This document shows, in pieces, positions 16,569 to 25,669 of a stretch of DNA of 64,000 nucleotides. Positions within the stretch are counted from its first letter, which is position 1. Every line of letters starts with the position of its first letter. Source of the DNA: Trichocoleus desertorum ATA4-8-CV12 (lineage in GTDB: Bacteria; Cyanobacteriota; Cyanobacteriia; FACHB-46). A model generated the notes under the pieces. That model was given only the letters and a program-made list of their open reading frames with translations, was not told the origin of the DNA and made no database searches. Location of the stretch: contig JAHHIL010000001.1 of assembly GCA_019358975.1 (NCBI GenBank), positions 186,001 to 250,000 of the forward strand, read 5' to 3'. Made by a program: the position numbers and the translations under genes.

Positions 16569-17912
16569 TTAGTAAGGCAAACGTCCAGGGTAGTGAGCCA
16601 CGGCTCGTCGCGATCGCCTATTTAACCGCTTCCAAACTTGGCGAACAGGTTGGCGAGCGGGAGTTGGCAAGCACCGCAGGAGACCACTAGCAAGCCAATG
16701 TCTGATGACACGGAGACGATGGCGCAGGGTTGGCATTCGCTGTAAATAAATCCAATGCCGAATCACACAGGCGATCGCTCCCTGTAGGGTGAGACCAAAG
16801 CTCCAGACCACCGCTGAGTTGGTGCCCAGCGTCAACATTTCCCCTAAATGGAGGTAGCGGAAGGAAAGCAGTGACTTGTCTGTGATTGCAGCACGGAGAT
16901 TGCGAGCCGCACAACTGGCTTGTTGATAAGCAGCTTGAGCTGTGGCGGGAACTGGCTGTCGTCCTACAGTTTGAATCGCTGCCAGATCTCCTAAAGCAAA
17001 TACTTCTGGGTAATCTGCTAATTGCAGGGTTGGTGATGTGAGCAGTTGTCCCTGCGAATTCTGTTGGCAAGGGAGATCTCTTACCCAATCTAGAGTTTGA
17101 GTCCCAGCAGTCCACAACACTAGATCTGTATCTATCGTGCGAGTTTGCTCTTGATGAACAAGTGTCAGGTGATGGGCCGCGATCGCCTCAATGCCCGTTT
17201 CCAACTCAATCTGTACCCCTCTGCGTTGCAGCGCTTTGTAGGCCACTGCTCGACTTGCCACTGAAAAGGTTTTCAGGATGCGATCGCCCCGCTCAATCAA
17301 CCGCACCTGCCCTCTGGCCTTTAAGCGATCTGCCAGCTTACAAGCGAGTTCCACACCATTGGGGCCACCCCCGACCACAGCGACTCGAATCTGGTGTTGC
17401 CCTGATGCTTCCAAAAAACGCAGTCTCTCCTTTAAATGCATCGCATCAGCCAAGGAGCGGAAAGGAAAAGCATGTTCAACTGCACCCGGAATGGTATCAA
17501 GTCGGGTTTCTCCGCCTACTGCTAAGACCAAGTAGTCATAGATCAGCGATTCACCATTTTGAAGTCGGACACGACGGTGCGCTAAATCAACGCTGGAAAC
17601 CGCTTCCTGCCACAGCTCAACGTTAGTGTGAGCCAAAAGTTGTTGATAGGTGGGGGCAATTTCCCAAGCTTGGAGTTCACCCGTCACCAGCTCATAGAGG
17701 AGCGGTGTAAACAGAAAATGATCTTTCGGTTCAACCAACCTAATTTGATAGTTTTTGAACTTTTTGCCTAGAGTGCGCTGCAAGTATAAGGCGGTGTAAA
17801 GCCCCCCAAAGCCTCCTCCCAAAATGCAAATCCGGATAGGATTGACGTTTAGAAAAGGGGTAGGAAGGGTTTCAGGTTGATCTGCAAGCCTATCTTTTTT
17901 GCAGTACATCAT
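16569..17912 (-). CDS. Type II NADH dehydrogenase-like FAD/NAD(P) oxidoreductase
   Basis: About 447 residues from the ATG at 17912. A TTG at 17987 would add 25 residues that look unlike the family. The FAD-binding motif ILGGGFGGLYTALYL lies near the N-terminus and the NAD(P)-binding motif VAVVGGGPNGVELACKL about 150 residues later. A second FAD-contact segment FALGDLAA comes near residue 305. The C-terminal third ends in an amphipathic or membrane-associated stretch and a highly basic tail. NDH-2 enzymes pass electrons from NAD(P)H to membrane quinone. Its position between the SGNH-like and HTTM-DCC genes suggests a redox job inside this pathway rather than general respiration. That is inference. 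Confidence 0.85.
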   Translation of the reverse strand: MMYCKKDRLADQPETLPTPFLNVNPIRICILGGGFGGLYTALYLQRTLGKKFKNYQIRLVEPKDHFLFTPLLYELVTGELQAWEIAPTYQQLLAHTNVELWQEAVSSVDLAHRRVRLQNGESLIYDYLVLAVGGETRLDTIPGAVEHAFPFRSLADAMHLKERLRFLEASGQHQIRVAVVGGGPNGVELACKLADRLKARGQVRLIERGDRILKTFSVASRAVAYKALQRRGVQIELETGIEAIAAHHLTLVHQEQTRTIDTDLVLWTAGTQTLDWVRDLPCQQNSQGQLLTSPTLQLADYPEVFALGDLAAIQTVGRQPVPATAQAAYQQASCAARNLRAAITDKSLLSFRYLHLGEMLTLGTNSAVVWSFGLTLQGAIACVIRHWIYLQRMPTLRHRLRVIRHWLASGLLRCLPTPARQPVRQVWKRLNRRSRRAVAHYPGRLPY

Positions 17913-17998
17913 TATTAGCGAATTAGGGTGAGTGTCATGGGGGACTGACGGAGTGGAACTTGTGACTGCGATTTGGCTTAGCCCCAACAGACTGATGC

Positions 17999-18961
17999 CT
18001 ATTGAGGTTGTTGGGTGAGCGGTGATGCTGCTATCTGATCTCCCATCACTTGCTTAAATTGCTGGGCTAGTTCGGTAGAGCGTATCCTTCTGGCAGGTTG
18101 ATTCAAGTGATAATGCGTATCCGCAAATAAGCTAGAGTCGGCTTTGAGATTTAAGGAAGCCTTGTCGTAGAGAACAGGGGCGATCGCCTCTAGCTGGGTC
18201 GCAGTTTTTTGCACGTTTTCAATCGTTTGTGGGTCATCGCTGGCATACAGCCAAGGCAACCCTAAGACTAGCGTGGCTCCTTCGGCTTCTACCTCTTGGC
18301 GAAACTTGGCGATGCGCTCATAGGCATAGTCAGAGATGGGCTCTTTGATCTTCATCTGCCACCACTTTGACTTGGTACGCTGCTTAAGAACAGTCGGATC
18401 GCCATTCTGCGTAATGGGGTCAGAATAATAACCTGTGAGTTTACCCTTCTCCACAATATCTAGGGATGATTTGGTCAAGGCTCGCAAAGTGGGTGCTCCC
18501 ACCATCAGCGTGTCTTGAGCCAGTTGTTTGGCAGGAATGCCTCCCAGTCCAGGCTGACCGATCGCGATACTAAACTGCCCAGAGCGATCGCCAAAGCCAT
18601 CGTCATCTAGCAGTAGCAAATATTCTGGAATCAGCAGAACGATATCTCCCGGTCGAATCTTATCCTTGATGCTAGGGATAATCACATCGAGTCCCACAGG
18701 GCCATCCACGCCAAGATTGAGAACAGGGATGCCTAGTTCTTGCTGCATCACCCCCGCATCTACTGTGTAATGAGCGCCAGAACCTCCTAAAATTAAGACT
18801 CGTCGCGGCCCCTGAACCTGATCTGCCAAGGCCATCTTTTGCTCATACATCATGCGCAACCAGCTTAGCTCACCTCCATAGCGGGCATTGTAGAAGTAGC
18901 CAGCCGTCCAAGCTAAACCTGCGATCGCGACCCAACTAGTGAGCTTGAGAAGTTTCTGCAT
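17999..18961 (-). CDS. SGNH/DltD-like membrane-anchored protein, MBOAT partner
   Basis: A 320-residue protein with one N-terminal membrane anchor (residues 7-23) and an exported domain. LILGGSGAHYTVD holds a candidate nucleophile Ser at about residue 61. DTHYHLN at about 281-287 gives the Asp-His pair expected in SGNH hydrolases. The ATG overlaps the stop of the MBOAT gene by one base (TAATG), so the two are translationally coupled. MBOAT plus SGNH-type partners are known from DltB/DltD and AlgI/AlgJ systems, where the SGNH protein takes part in acyl transfer outside the membrane. I infer the same role here. No family name beyond SGNH-like can be claimed. Confidence 0.7.
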   Translation of the reverse strand: MQKLLKLTSWVAIAGLAWTAGYFYNARYGGELSWLRMMYEQKMALADQVQGPRRVLILGGSGAHYTVDAGVMQQELGIPVLNLGVDGPVGLDVIIPSIKDKIRPGDIVLLIPEYLLLLDDDGFGDRSGQFSIAIGQPGLGGIPAKQLAQDTLMVGAPTLRALTKSSLDIVEKGKLTGYYSDPITQNGDPTVLKQRTKSKWWQMKIKEPISDYAYERIAKFRQEVEAEGATLVLGLPWLYASDDPQTIENVQKTATQLEAIAPVLYDKASLNLKADSSLFADTHYHLNQPARRIRSTELAQQFKQVMGDQIAASPLTQQPQ

Positions 18962-20424
18962 TAGAACTCAAAGTAAATAAACTGAGAGGGAGTGTTTGCA
19001 GCCAGTAAGACTGTCAAAGCAAGTAAGGTTCGCGACACCCAAGGCGAAGTCAGCAAGTCATACTCAGATTCACGTTTTTGCCAAATTGCTACATGCTCAA
19101 GCAACAGCACTAAGGTTGCCAGCCCCAAAGTGAAACCGAGAACGACAGCCTCGTTAGTACTAAACGAGCTAAGCGCACTGCTAATGTTGCTAAAAGAGTA
19201 GGCTTCCGGGTTAACTAAGGTCTGTAGCTTGGTGCCTAAACGGCGTACATTAGTTTCCATGAAGAACAGACATCCGAGGATGACTGATCCGAAGGTCAAC
19301 GCCCAAGAAATAAACTGGGGCATGAGCAATCGCTGGCCCACGAAGCTATAGAAAGGCCGCCCAGCATAGCGGAGGACAAGCAGCAATAGACCGTGATAAG
19401 CACCCCAAAGAATGAAGTTCCAAGCGGCTCCATGCCAAAAGCCGGAGAGGGTAAAGGTCAGAAACAAAAAGAAAGGAGCCCACTGTTTCTTAGAACCCAT
19501 TAGCGGCAAAAACACATAATCCCGGAACCAAGTACTGAGGGTGACATGCCAGCGCCGCCAGAACTCGTTGATGCTTTGGGATGTATAAGGCGCGAGAAAA
19601 TTAGTTGTCAGCTTCACCCCGACAAACTTGGCAAGTCCTAGCGCGATGAAACTGTAACCTGCAAAGTCAAAATAAATTCTTAAAGTAAATAGGTAGGCCG
19701 AAAACCAAACTAGCCAAGCATTACTGGCTTCTTCTAAATCGATGTAGGGAGAGATATTATCAGCGAGCACAAACTTCATGAACAATCCGAGCGAGAGCCA
19801 TCGGAGACCTGCCTCAAAGTTGTCCAAGGTAAATTTAAACCGAAATCCTTCGATCTGGGGAAACAGATCGGCGCGGCGTTCAATTGGACCTGCTACAACC
19901 TGGGGAAAAAAGGAGACAAAATTGACATAGTCAATTACCCCGATCGGGCGCTTCTTCTTGCTGGTAAAGGAGTCAACGACAAAAGCAACCATTTGAAAGG
20001 TATAAAAGGAAAGACCTGGCGGGATCGCTCCCATACCTGGAATTTCCCCTCGTGACCTCCAGCTAGCAGCTATCCCTGGCAATAGTAGCCCCACTACATC
20101 TTCGACAAAGAAGTTGAGGTACTTGAAGTAAGCGAGGATGGCAATATCGATCGCAATCAAGCTGGTGGCAATCATCTTTGCTTCCCACCCTTGACGACGT
20201 AGCATCAGACGCACCAGGACGTAGTTGAAAATAATTTCAAAGATAAAGATGATAAAACTAGAGCGCGATGCATTGACAAATAAGAACAATGACATCGCGG
20301 CTAAGCCAACACTGTCGAAAGCAGGTCGCCACAGGTTGAAGTGCTGGCCGATAAAGCGAACCGCGAAGAAAGGGATACTGAAGAGTATTAGTACCCACCA
20401 GAAGGAGAATTCCGAAAAGTTCAA
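18961..20424 (-). CDS. MBOAT-family O-acyltransferase
   Basis: A 487-residue polytopic protein with the AlgI/DltB-type MBOAT signature. WRRWHVTLSTWFRDYVFLPL has a His at about residue 293, and LSGFWHGAAWNFILWG has the second conserved His at about 331. A VAGPIERR segment typical of the family is near residue 177. GGAGG eight bases before the ATG supports the start. MBOAT proteins move an acyl group from a carrier through the membrane onto an exported polysaccharide, lipid or protein. The upstream ACP, 147 bases away, is the likely acyl donor and the overlapping SGNH-like protein the likely partner. Confidence 0.92.
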   Translation of the reverse strand: MNFSEFSFWWVLILFSIPFFAVRFIGQHFNLWRPAFDSVGLAAMSLFLFVNASRSSFIIFIFEIIFNYVLVRLMLRRQGWEAKMIATSLIAIDIAILAYFKYLNFFVEDVVGLLLPGIAASWRSRGEIPGMGAIPPGLSFYTFQMVAFVVDSFTSKKKRPIGVIDYVNFVSFFPQVVAGPIERRADLFPQIEGFRFKFTLDNFEAGLRWLSLGLFMKFVLADNISPYIDLEEASNAWLVWFSAYLFTLRIYFDFAGYSFIALGLAKFVGVKLTTNFLAPYTSQSINEFWRRWHVTLSTWFRDYVFLPLMGSKKQWAPFFLFLTFTLSGFWHGAAWNFILWGAYHGLLLLVLRYAGRPFYSFVGQRLLMPQFISWALTFGSVILGCLFFMETNVRRLGTKLQTLVNPEAYSFSNISSALSSFSTNEAVVLGFTLGLATLVLLLEHVAIWQKRESEYDLLTSPWVSRTLLALTVLLAANTPSQFIYFEF

Positions 20425-20571
20425 TTAATCCATCCTCCCCAAGCTTAAGTTCATCCGTTCCCAGCCCTATCAAGGTTGATCCGTAGATTATTCGGTAGGA
20501 CTATGCGAGAGCCTTCACAACCATGACTGATTATTTGAATCAGCAATGAAGCCAGGCTCCCCATCTGCAAA

Positions 20572-21000
20572 CTAGCTACCACTAATACGGTTCCACAAGC
20601 CACCCCAACCAGAAGACTTCTCTGCTTTCTCTTGAGGAGCAGTTGTAGCCGTCTCTATGTTGACGTTGTTCAGGGCTGCTGCCACGTCAAACTCTTGCAC
20701 CAAGAAAGTAGCGGCTTTCTCAATGGTGGGGTAATCCCACAATAGGGTGGAAGGAAGTTCCAACTCTAGCCAATCTTCTAGCTCTCCTACGAGAGTTACG
20801 GCATCAATGGAGTCTAAGCCGTAGCGAGTGAGCGGCTCTTGAACCTTAATGTTGTTGGGATCAAGGGATAACTGCTTTGCCAATTGGCTGACCAGCCACT
20901 GTTGAATTGCTTCTACTGGAGAAGTTTCTGTGGTTTGACTGCCTAAATCGATTGGGCTCAAAACTTCGCTAGGCTTGTAGCTGGAGTTCTGAAGTTGCAT
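20572..21000 (-). CDS. Acyl carrier protein with N-terminal extension
   Basis: A 142-residue carrier protein. Residues 30-107 form a carrier domain with phosphopantetheine attachment site YGLDSIDAVTL, Ser at about residue 64. A polar N-terminal extension of about 28 residues and a 35-residue tail flank it. It overlaps the end of the acyl-CoA-dehydrogenase-like gene by 32 bases, implying coupled expression. The long form with LDSID and DYPTIE resembles stand-alone carriers that work with fatty acyl-AMP ligases rather than the housekeeping AcpP. It is expected to receive a fatty acyl group from the ligase encoded two genes upstream. Confidence 0.88.
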   Translation of the reverse strand: MQLQNSSYKPSEVLSPIDLGSQTTETSPVEAIQQWLVSQLAKQLSLDPNNIKVQEPLTRYGLDSIDAVTLVGELEDWLELELPSTLLWDYPTIEKAATFLVQEFDVAAALNNVNIETATTAPQEKAEKSSGWGGLWNRISGS

Positions 21001-22777
21001 TGGTTTGATCCCCTTGTACTTTAGATGTTGCTAGTTGAAAAGGAACGATGGAAAAGAGTTTGTCTTCCATGTGGAGCTGTAGAAGCTCCTGAGCGATCGC
21101 TTCATCGTTAATTCGAGAAGCAAGACTGTGCGCCGGGCGGAATGAGAGGGCCAGCCTTCTGAGGCAGAGAGCTAGCCATTCACCCTTGGCAAAAAAGGCA
21201 CCCAAATGATGGCGGTTGTGGAGCCACATATGCACACAAGATGCTGCGGCATGTAAGGTGCAATAGTGCTTAGCTAGGTCGAACAACTCTGGTGATTGGT
21301 CGTGCCCAAACTCAAATGTAGAGTTCTCTAAGCTCTGATCTAGAGCGCTGAGTTCTTCTAAAAGGAGATGAGTGAACCCACCAATTTGCTGCAATACGTC
21401 AGAATCGAGATCGGGATCTGTTTCCAGGCTTTGCAGCTGTGTCAGAGCTAATGCCAAACCTTGCAGGACATCATCTGCACCGCGACTAAACAGCTCCAAT
21501 TTGCGACCGTCAAATGTGGGAACTGACTGGTCTAGGGAGAAACAAGCTGCTAAACGAGCTTGTAAAGCTTCCAGATTGCGGCCTTTCTGGCGCGATCGCT
21601 GTTTTGCCAGTTGTCGCAGTTGCAGCAGCAGGGCATGTAAGTTAACCACAGTGCTGCCATCAAACACGCTGATGATGGCGTTGTCTCTCACGACTTTTTG
21701 GAAGATGCCCCAGTCATGAGCGTCGCGCATATAGTACCGAGCCCCCAGCACCACCGAAACATTCGTCACCATGCTCTCCAGCGTGGTTGTGACGAAGTAT
21801 TTCACTACTGCCGACCAAACGCTGAACTGCTCAGGGATGACATGAAAACCTCTGGCAGCTCCAATGGTGGCGCAATCACAGATCAAAATATCTAGAAAAG
21901 CATCAACCAAAGTTCGCCGAGGCTGGGGCATATCAAAGACAGTCTTGCCGTAGAGCTTACGGCCCAGTGCAAAGTTGAGTGTGGTTCTGAGGGCGGTATC
22001 TGCGGCTCCCTGAGAAAAAGCGGCACAAAGGGCGCGAGTAATTTGGAAGCCTTTGAGCGCCCATTCTAGACCTGCGCCCTCTGCCCCGATGCGGCTAGAC
22101 TCTGGCACAAAGCAGTCTTGAAATCCAATGCCGCTCATATCAGAACCACGGATGCCGTGAGTCAGAATTTTGGGCAGGTTGTAGTAAGTATTGGGATCAA
22201 GTTGGCTTTTCTCCACCATGAACAGAGATAAGCTGCGCGCTCCACCTGATTCATCTGTTTTGGCTAAGACAAAGGTGACACCGGAGATCGTCGCTCGATT
22301 AATTGGCCACTTTTCTCCATTGAGGAGATAGCCTCCGGCCACTTTGGTGGCTTGTACATCACTGGCGACCAGGTCGCTGCCATGTGCCCTTTCGGAATAA
22401 GCCAGACACATCGCGCCGTTGTGATCTTTGATAAAGCTAGCCAACCGCTGTTTTTGTTCATCTGTGCCTGCCATCCAAACCAGATAAGACCAAAACAGCG
22501 TGGTGAAGCTGATAGCAGTTGTCAAATCTCGACGAGACATGACTCGGACGAAAGCAACAAACTCCTCAAAGGAGGTAAACTCACCCCCACATGCAGTTGG
22601 TATGTAGTAATGATTGAGCTTCCAGTTATAGAGCCAATTAAGCAGATCTGTAGGAAACTCCTCTTGCTCGTCCAGTTCTACAACCTGCTGGAAAGACATC
22701 AGGCTATCTGGATTACAGGGATCTCCTAAATCTTGTTCAAGGGCTTCCGCGACCCAGTATTGTTTGAGTGGATGCAT
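20969..22777 (-). CDS. Acyl-CoA dehydrogenase-like flavoprotein (acyl-ACP oxidising?)
   Basis: 602 residues from the ATG at 22777, which follows AAGGAG at six bases. The frame itself opens earlier, at 22819. Residues 1-400 have the acyl-CoA dehydrogenase layout, including CLAYSERAHGSDLVA near 124-138 in the FAD/substrate region. At the place where many family members have the catalytic Glu (YEG), this protein reads VFDGST, with Asp at about residue 373. About 200 extra residues follow the usual C-terminus. It lies between the fatty acyl-AMP ligase and the ACP gene, so it probably introduces a 2,3-double bond into a carrier-bound chain. Whether the Asp suffices as base is unknown. Confidence 0.8.
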   Translation of the reverse strand: MHPLKQYWVAEALEQDLGDPCNPDSLMSFQQVVELDEQEEFPTDLLNWLYNWKLNHYYIPTACGGEFTSFEEFVAFVRVMSRRDLTTAISFTTLFWSYLVWMAGTDEQKQRLASFIKDHNGAMCLAYSERAHGSDLVASDVQATKVAGGYLLNGEKWPINRATISGVTFVLAKTDESGGARSLSLFMVEKSQLDPNTYYNLPKILTHGIRGSDMSGIGFQDCFVPESSRIGAEGAGLEWALKGFQITRALCAAFSQGAADTALRTTLNFALGRKLYGKTVFDMPQPRRTLVDAFLDILICDCATIGAARGFHVIPEQFSVWSAVVKYFVTTTLESMVTNVSVVLGARYYMRDAHDWGIFQKVVRDNAIISVFDGSTVVNLHALLLQLRQLAKQRSRQKGRNLEALQARLAACFSLDQSVPTFDGRKLELFSRGADDVLQGLALALTQLQSLETDPDLDSDVLQQIGGFTHLLLEELSALDQSLENSTFEFGHDQSPELFDLAKHYCTLHAAASCVHMWLHNRHHLGAFFAKGEWLALCLRRLALSFRPAHSLASRINDEAIAQELLQLHMEDKLFSIVPFQLATSKVQGDQTNATSELQLQA

Positions 22778-22839
22778 TGCATTCTCCTTGGAGCGATCGC
22801 CAGCCGATCGACAGTACAACTACAGCAGAGCTGTAAGCT

Positions 22840-24672
22840 TTAGTGAGTGGGTTGTATGCGTTGTAGGAGAGAGTTGACATCTCCTTGTAAATGTCGAAAA
22901 TTAGACCGAATCTGCGGATTCTCGCTCCAGTCTGCTAAAACTCCGAGTTCTCCAGCTAAGAAGCTAGATCGACAAGCTTGACGCTGAATCTTACCGCTGG
23001 AGGTTTTGAGGACATTGCCCGGCTTCACTAGAACCACTGCATAAACTTGCAGCTCATGTTGCTCAGCGATCGCCTGCCGAATCTCGGCGATGACTTCATC
23101 TACATCCAAGTTTTGGGCTTGTCGCTCTACTTCTTGCACCACAATCAGCCTTTCTTCGCCCTCAAACTCGACTGAGAAGGCAGCACCGTAGTCGGGACGC
23201 AAGGCTGGATGAACTTCCTGCACCGTCCATTCAATATCTTGAGGATAGTGGTTGGTGCCTCGGATAATGATCAAGTCCTTGATCCGACCCGTGATAAACA
23301 ACTCCCCATCCTGAATGAACCCTAAATCCCCGGTGCGGAGGAAGGGGCCTTCGCCACTATCGTTTAAGTAAGCTTGGAAGGTAGCTGTAGTATCCTCCGG
23401 TCGTTGCCAGTAGCCTTGAGCCACGCCAGGATCAGATACCCAGATCTCCCCCACCTCATCAGGTGCACAACGATTTAGAGTTTGAGGATTGGCGATCGCC
23501 ACTTGAGTCTCGCAGACTAACTGCCCACAACTGGCAATTGTCCGAACCCCTTCCTGTTGGTTAGGCGGTGCAATCGCAATGCGATTCTTTTCGATTGCTG
23601 CGGCCTCAACCGTACAAATTACAGGCGATGTGTTGACAGGGCTGGTGGAAACTAGCAAAGTTGCTTCAGCGAGCCCGTATGCTGGGGCAAAGGTGTCCCA
23701 CTGAAAGCCGCAAGGAGCAAACTTTTCGTAAAAGTTCTCCATCACTCTGGGGTTAATCGGTTCAGCAGCATTGCCTGCCCCTTGCCAACTGCTGAGATCC
23801 AGCGTTTCTAATTGAGTCGGAGTAACTCGCCGGACACATTGATCGTAGGCAAAGTTAGGAGCTTGGCTATGCGTGGCACCATAGCGAGAGATTGCTTGCA
23901 GCCACCGGACAGGTTGCTTGATAAAAGCAAACGGTGACATCACATAGCAAAGTGTGCCGTTGTAAAGCGGTTGGGTGAGCCCTTCCACCAAGCCGTAATC
24001 GTGAAAATAGGGCATCCAAGTGACAGTCACACTCTCTGGGGTATATCCACAAGCCCTTTGCAGATAGGCCGAGTGAAACATTAAATTCTTATGGCTGATC
24101 ATCACCCCTTTGGGTGTGGAAGTTGAGCCAGAAGTATATTGCAGATAAGCGAGAGTGTTGCTGTCAACGTCAGGGTCTTGCCACTGATCTGCCAAGCTGA
24201 GATCAACTTGCTCAGTGTCAATCCAACGCATGCTTTGAAACTCAGGAAACTCCAACCCCGCCTTTGCCAAAATATCAAAAATGCGGCTGGTGGTCAGCAC
24301 AATCGAAGCCTGCGCATCCTTAACGATCGCGCGTAAACGAGGTAGGGTGCGCTTTAGCCGACTACCATCAGGTGGTGGCACTGGAATCGCAATCACGCCC
24401 GCATAGAGACACCCACAAAAAGCCGCAAGTACTTCTAGTCCTTGGGGGTATAGCAGTAAGGCCCGCTCTCCCTGAGCTTGGTGCTGTTGCAGCAAAGCGC
24501 CAATGGATCGGGCCTGTCGATCCAGTTCAGCGTAGGTTAGGGCTGGGCCTTCTGTCTTGCCATCAATCAAAAACGTATAAGCTTGCTGTTCAGGTTGCTG
24601 CTGCGATCGCCAACGCAGCAACTTGATTAATGTAGAAAACTCAACAGTGGGTTGAGAAAGACATTGGGGCAT
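22840..24672 (-). CDS. Fatty acyl-AMP ligase (FAAL)
   Basis: A 610-residue ANL-superfamily enzyme. The ATP-binding loop YTSGSTSTPKG is at about 179-189, the adenine-contact region FAPAYGLAEATL near 329-340, and the hinge region TGDLGFIQDGELFITGRIKD near 450-470. Length and motifs match FAALs, which make acyl-AMP from free fatty acids and hand it to an ACP instead of CoA. The ATG at 24672 has GGAG seven bases upstream. It is the first gene of the leftward run, with the ACAD-like gene 62 bases on and the ACP after that. No NRPS or PKS gene is present in the window, so it is not obviously a lipopeptide starter. Confidence 0.9.
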   Translation of the reverse strand: MPQCLSQPTVEFSTLIKLLRWRSQQQPEQQAYTFLIDGKTEGPALTYAELDRQARSIGALLQQHQAQGERALLLYPQGLEVLAAFCGCLYAGVIAIPVPPPDGSRLKRTLPRLRAIVKDAQASIVLTTSRIFDILAKAGLEFPEFQSMRWIDTEQVDLSLADQWQDPDVDSNTLAYLQYTSGSTSTPKGVMISHKNLMFHSAYLQRACGYTPESVTVTWMPYFHDYGLVEGLTQPLYNGTLCYVMSPFAFIKQPVRWLQAISRYGATHSQAPNFAYDQCVRRVTPTQLETLDLSSWQGAGNAAEPINPRVMENFYEKFAPCGFQWDTFAPAYGLAEATLLVSTSPVNTSPVICTVEAAAIEKNRIAIAPPNQQEGVRTIASCGQLVCETQVAIANPQTLNRCAPDEVGEIWVSDPGVAQGYWQRPEDTTATFQAYLNDSGEGPFLRTGDLGFIQDGELFITGRIKDLIIIRGTNHYPQDIEWTVQEVHPALRPDYGAAFSVEFEGEERLIVVQEVERQAQNLDVDEVIAEIRQAIAEQHELQVYAVVLVKPGNVLKTSSGKIQRQACRSSFLAGELGVLADWSENPQIRSNFRHLQGDVNSLLQRIQPTH

Positions 24673-25669
24673 CTCTAGACTCCGCAAGGATAGAGCCAAC
24701 TCTAGGGAGTTCCTCGGTTATGCTCTGACCAAAGTTGGCATTTTAAGCTTTGTTCACTAAAAAACTTATCTAAGCGTTACTTGTTAAATAACACCTAAGT
24801 GGTTTCTCGTAAGTGAATACCGAACTTAAATGCAGAGTCTGGCATATCGAGTTTGGGCATTACTAGTCCTTTGACTCATTTTCATCAAAAAAAAATCTAG
24901 TCACTCCTCCAAAGAGTGATATTTTTCCTGAGCAAACCCCTCAAAGTATTGATTTTGGGATGAGTTAACTTAAGCGATCTGCTGAGTCCTTACTTAAATG
25001 AATTGTGAAGTTTCTGTATAGCTACGGATTTTTGTTGTCCAAAATACAGCTGACTCTGGTAAATAGATGCTCAGAGTAAGTAACGAAGTCTCGGTAATTA
25101 CAGGAAAACTTCTTAATAAAAAAATGCTGATTGCTAGAGATTGACATATTCTCAGTTCTGCGATCGCCTGATTTAGCCTTGATCTACCTGCTAAAAGTTT
25201 CGTTTTGGTCGCCATTAGGAGCTTTAGTTGCGAATCAGCCAAAGCATCTATTCGTAAGCTTCACTCTTATTTCGAGAGAATAGTCGAGAGGACAGTAAAA
25301 ACGCTGACAGTCTGGGCTATGAAGATAAAGCTTCTCTAAAGCCTATTTTTGTGCAGATGCAATCTGGGACAGTATAAACGTGTGGGTAAAGGCTTTACCT
25401 TCTACGGTCAAGATGACAGTAAATTTGCTAGATGTTTTGATCTGAGGATTTGTCAAAAGAAGTGTTAATTGACAAATTAAGGTAGGTGAAATCCAAGCCA
25501 TGCGTACATTCACTGGTTTGACAAAGCTGTGACCAATTTTTCCGGAGTTATGGGCTGAAACAATTGATATCTATAAGTGATATGTCATGATCTGCTCAGA
25601 AAAATATGAGTTTTTAAGTTGACATCAAAATCAGACCTTAGAGCTAGGGTATTCCTAGGCAGGGAAACC
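24673..25669. promoter_or_regulatory. Divergent intergenic region between two halves of the glycan/acyl locus
   Basis: About 1 kb with no convincing gene. It should contain promoters for the leftward FAAL operon and the rightward GT-C operon. It is AT-rich and carries the hairpin listed at 24887-24926. A leftward 82-codon frame at 24994-25242 has no ribosome site or recognisable family and is not called. Confidence 0.5.
24887..24926. terminator. Terminator-like hairpin in the divergent region
   Basis: TCACTC (24901-24906) pairs with GAGTGA (24914-24919) around a 7-base loop. A run of nine A precedes it and TATTTTT follows, so either strand could give a hairpin plus U-run. No recognised gene ends here, so it may stop a leader transcript, end a small RNA, or be chance. 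Confidence 0.4.

Noticed and set aside
22840-24672. FAAL as starter of a lipopeptide or polyketide pathway
   Set aside because: No NRPS or PKS gene lies in the window. The carrier is followed by an MBOAT, which favours acyl transfer. This is not excluded if such genes lie elsewhere in the genome.
24994-25242. Leftward 82-codon frame in the divergent region
   Set aside because: No ribosome site and no domain, in AT-rich regulatory DNA. Treated as non-coding.
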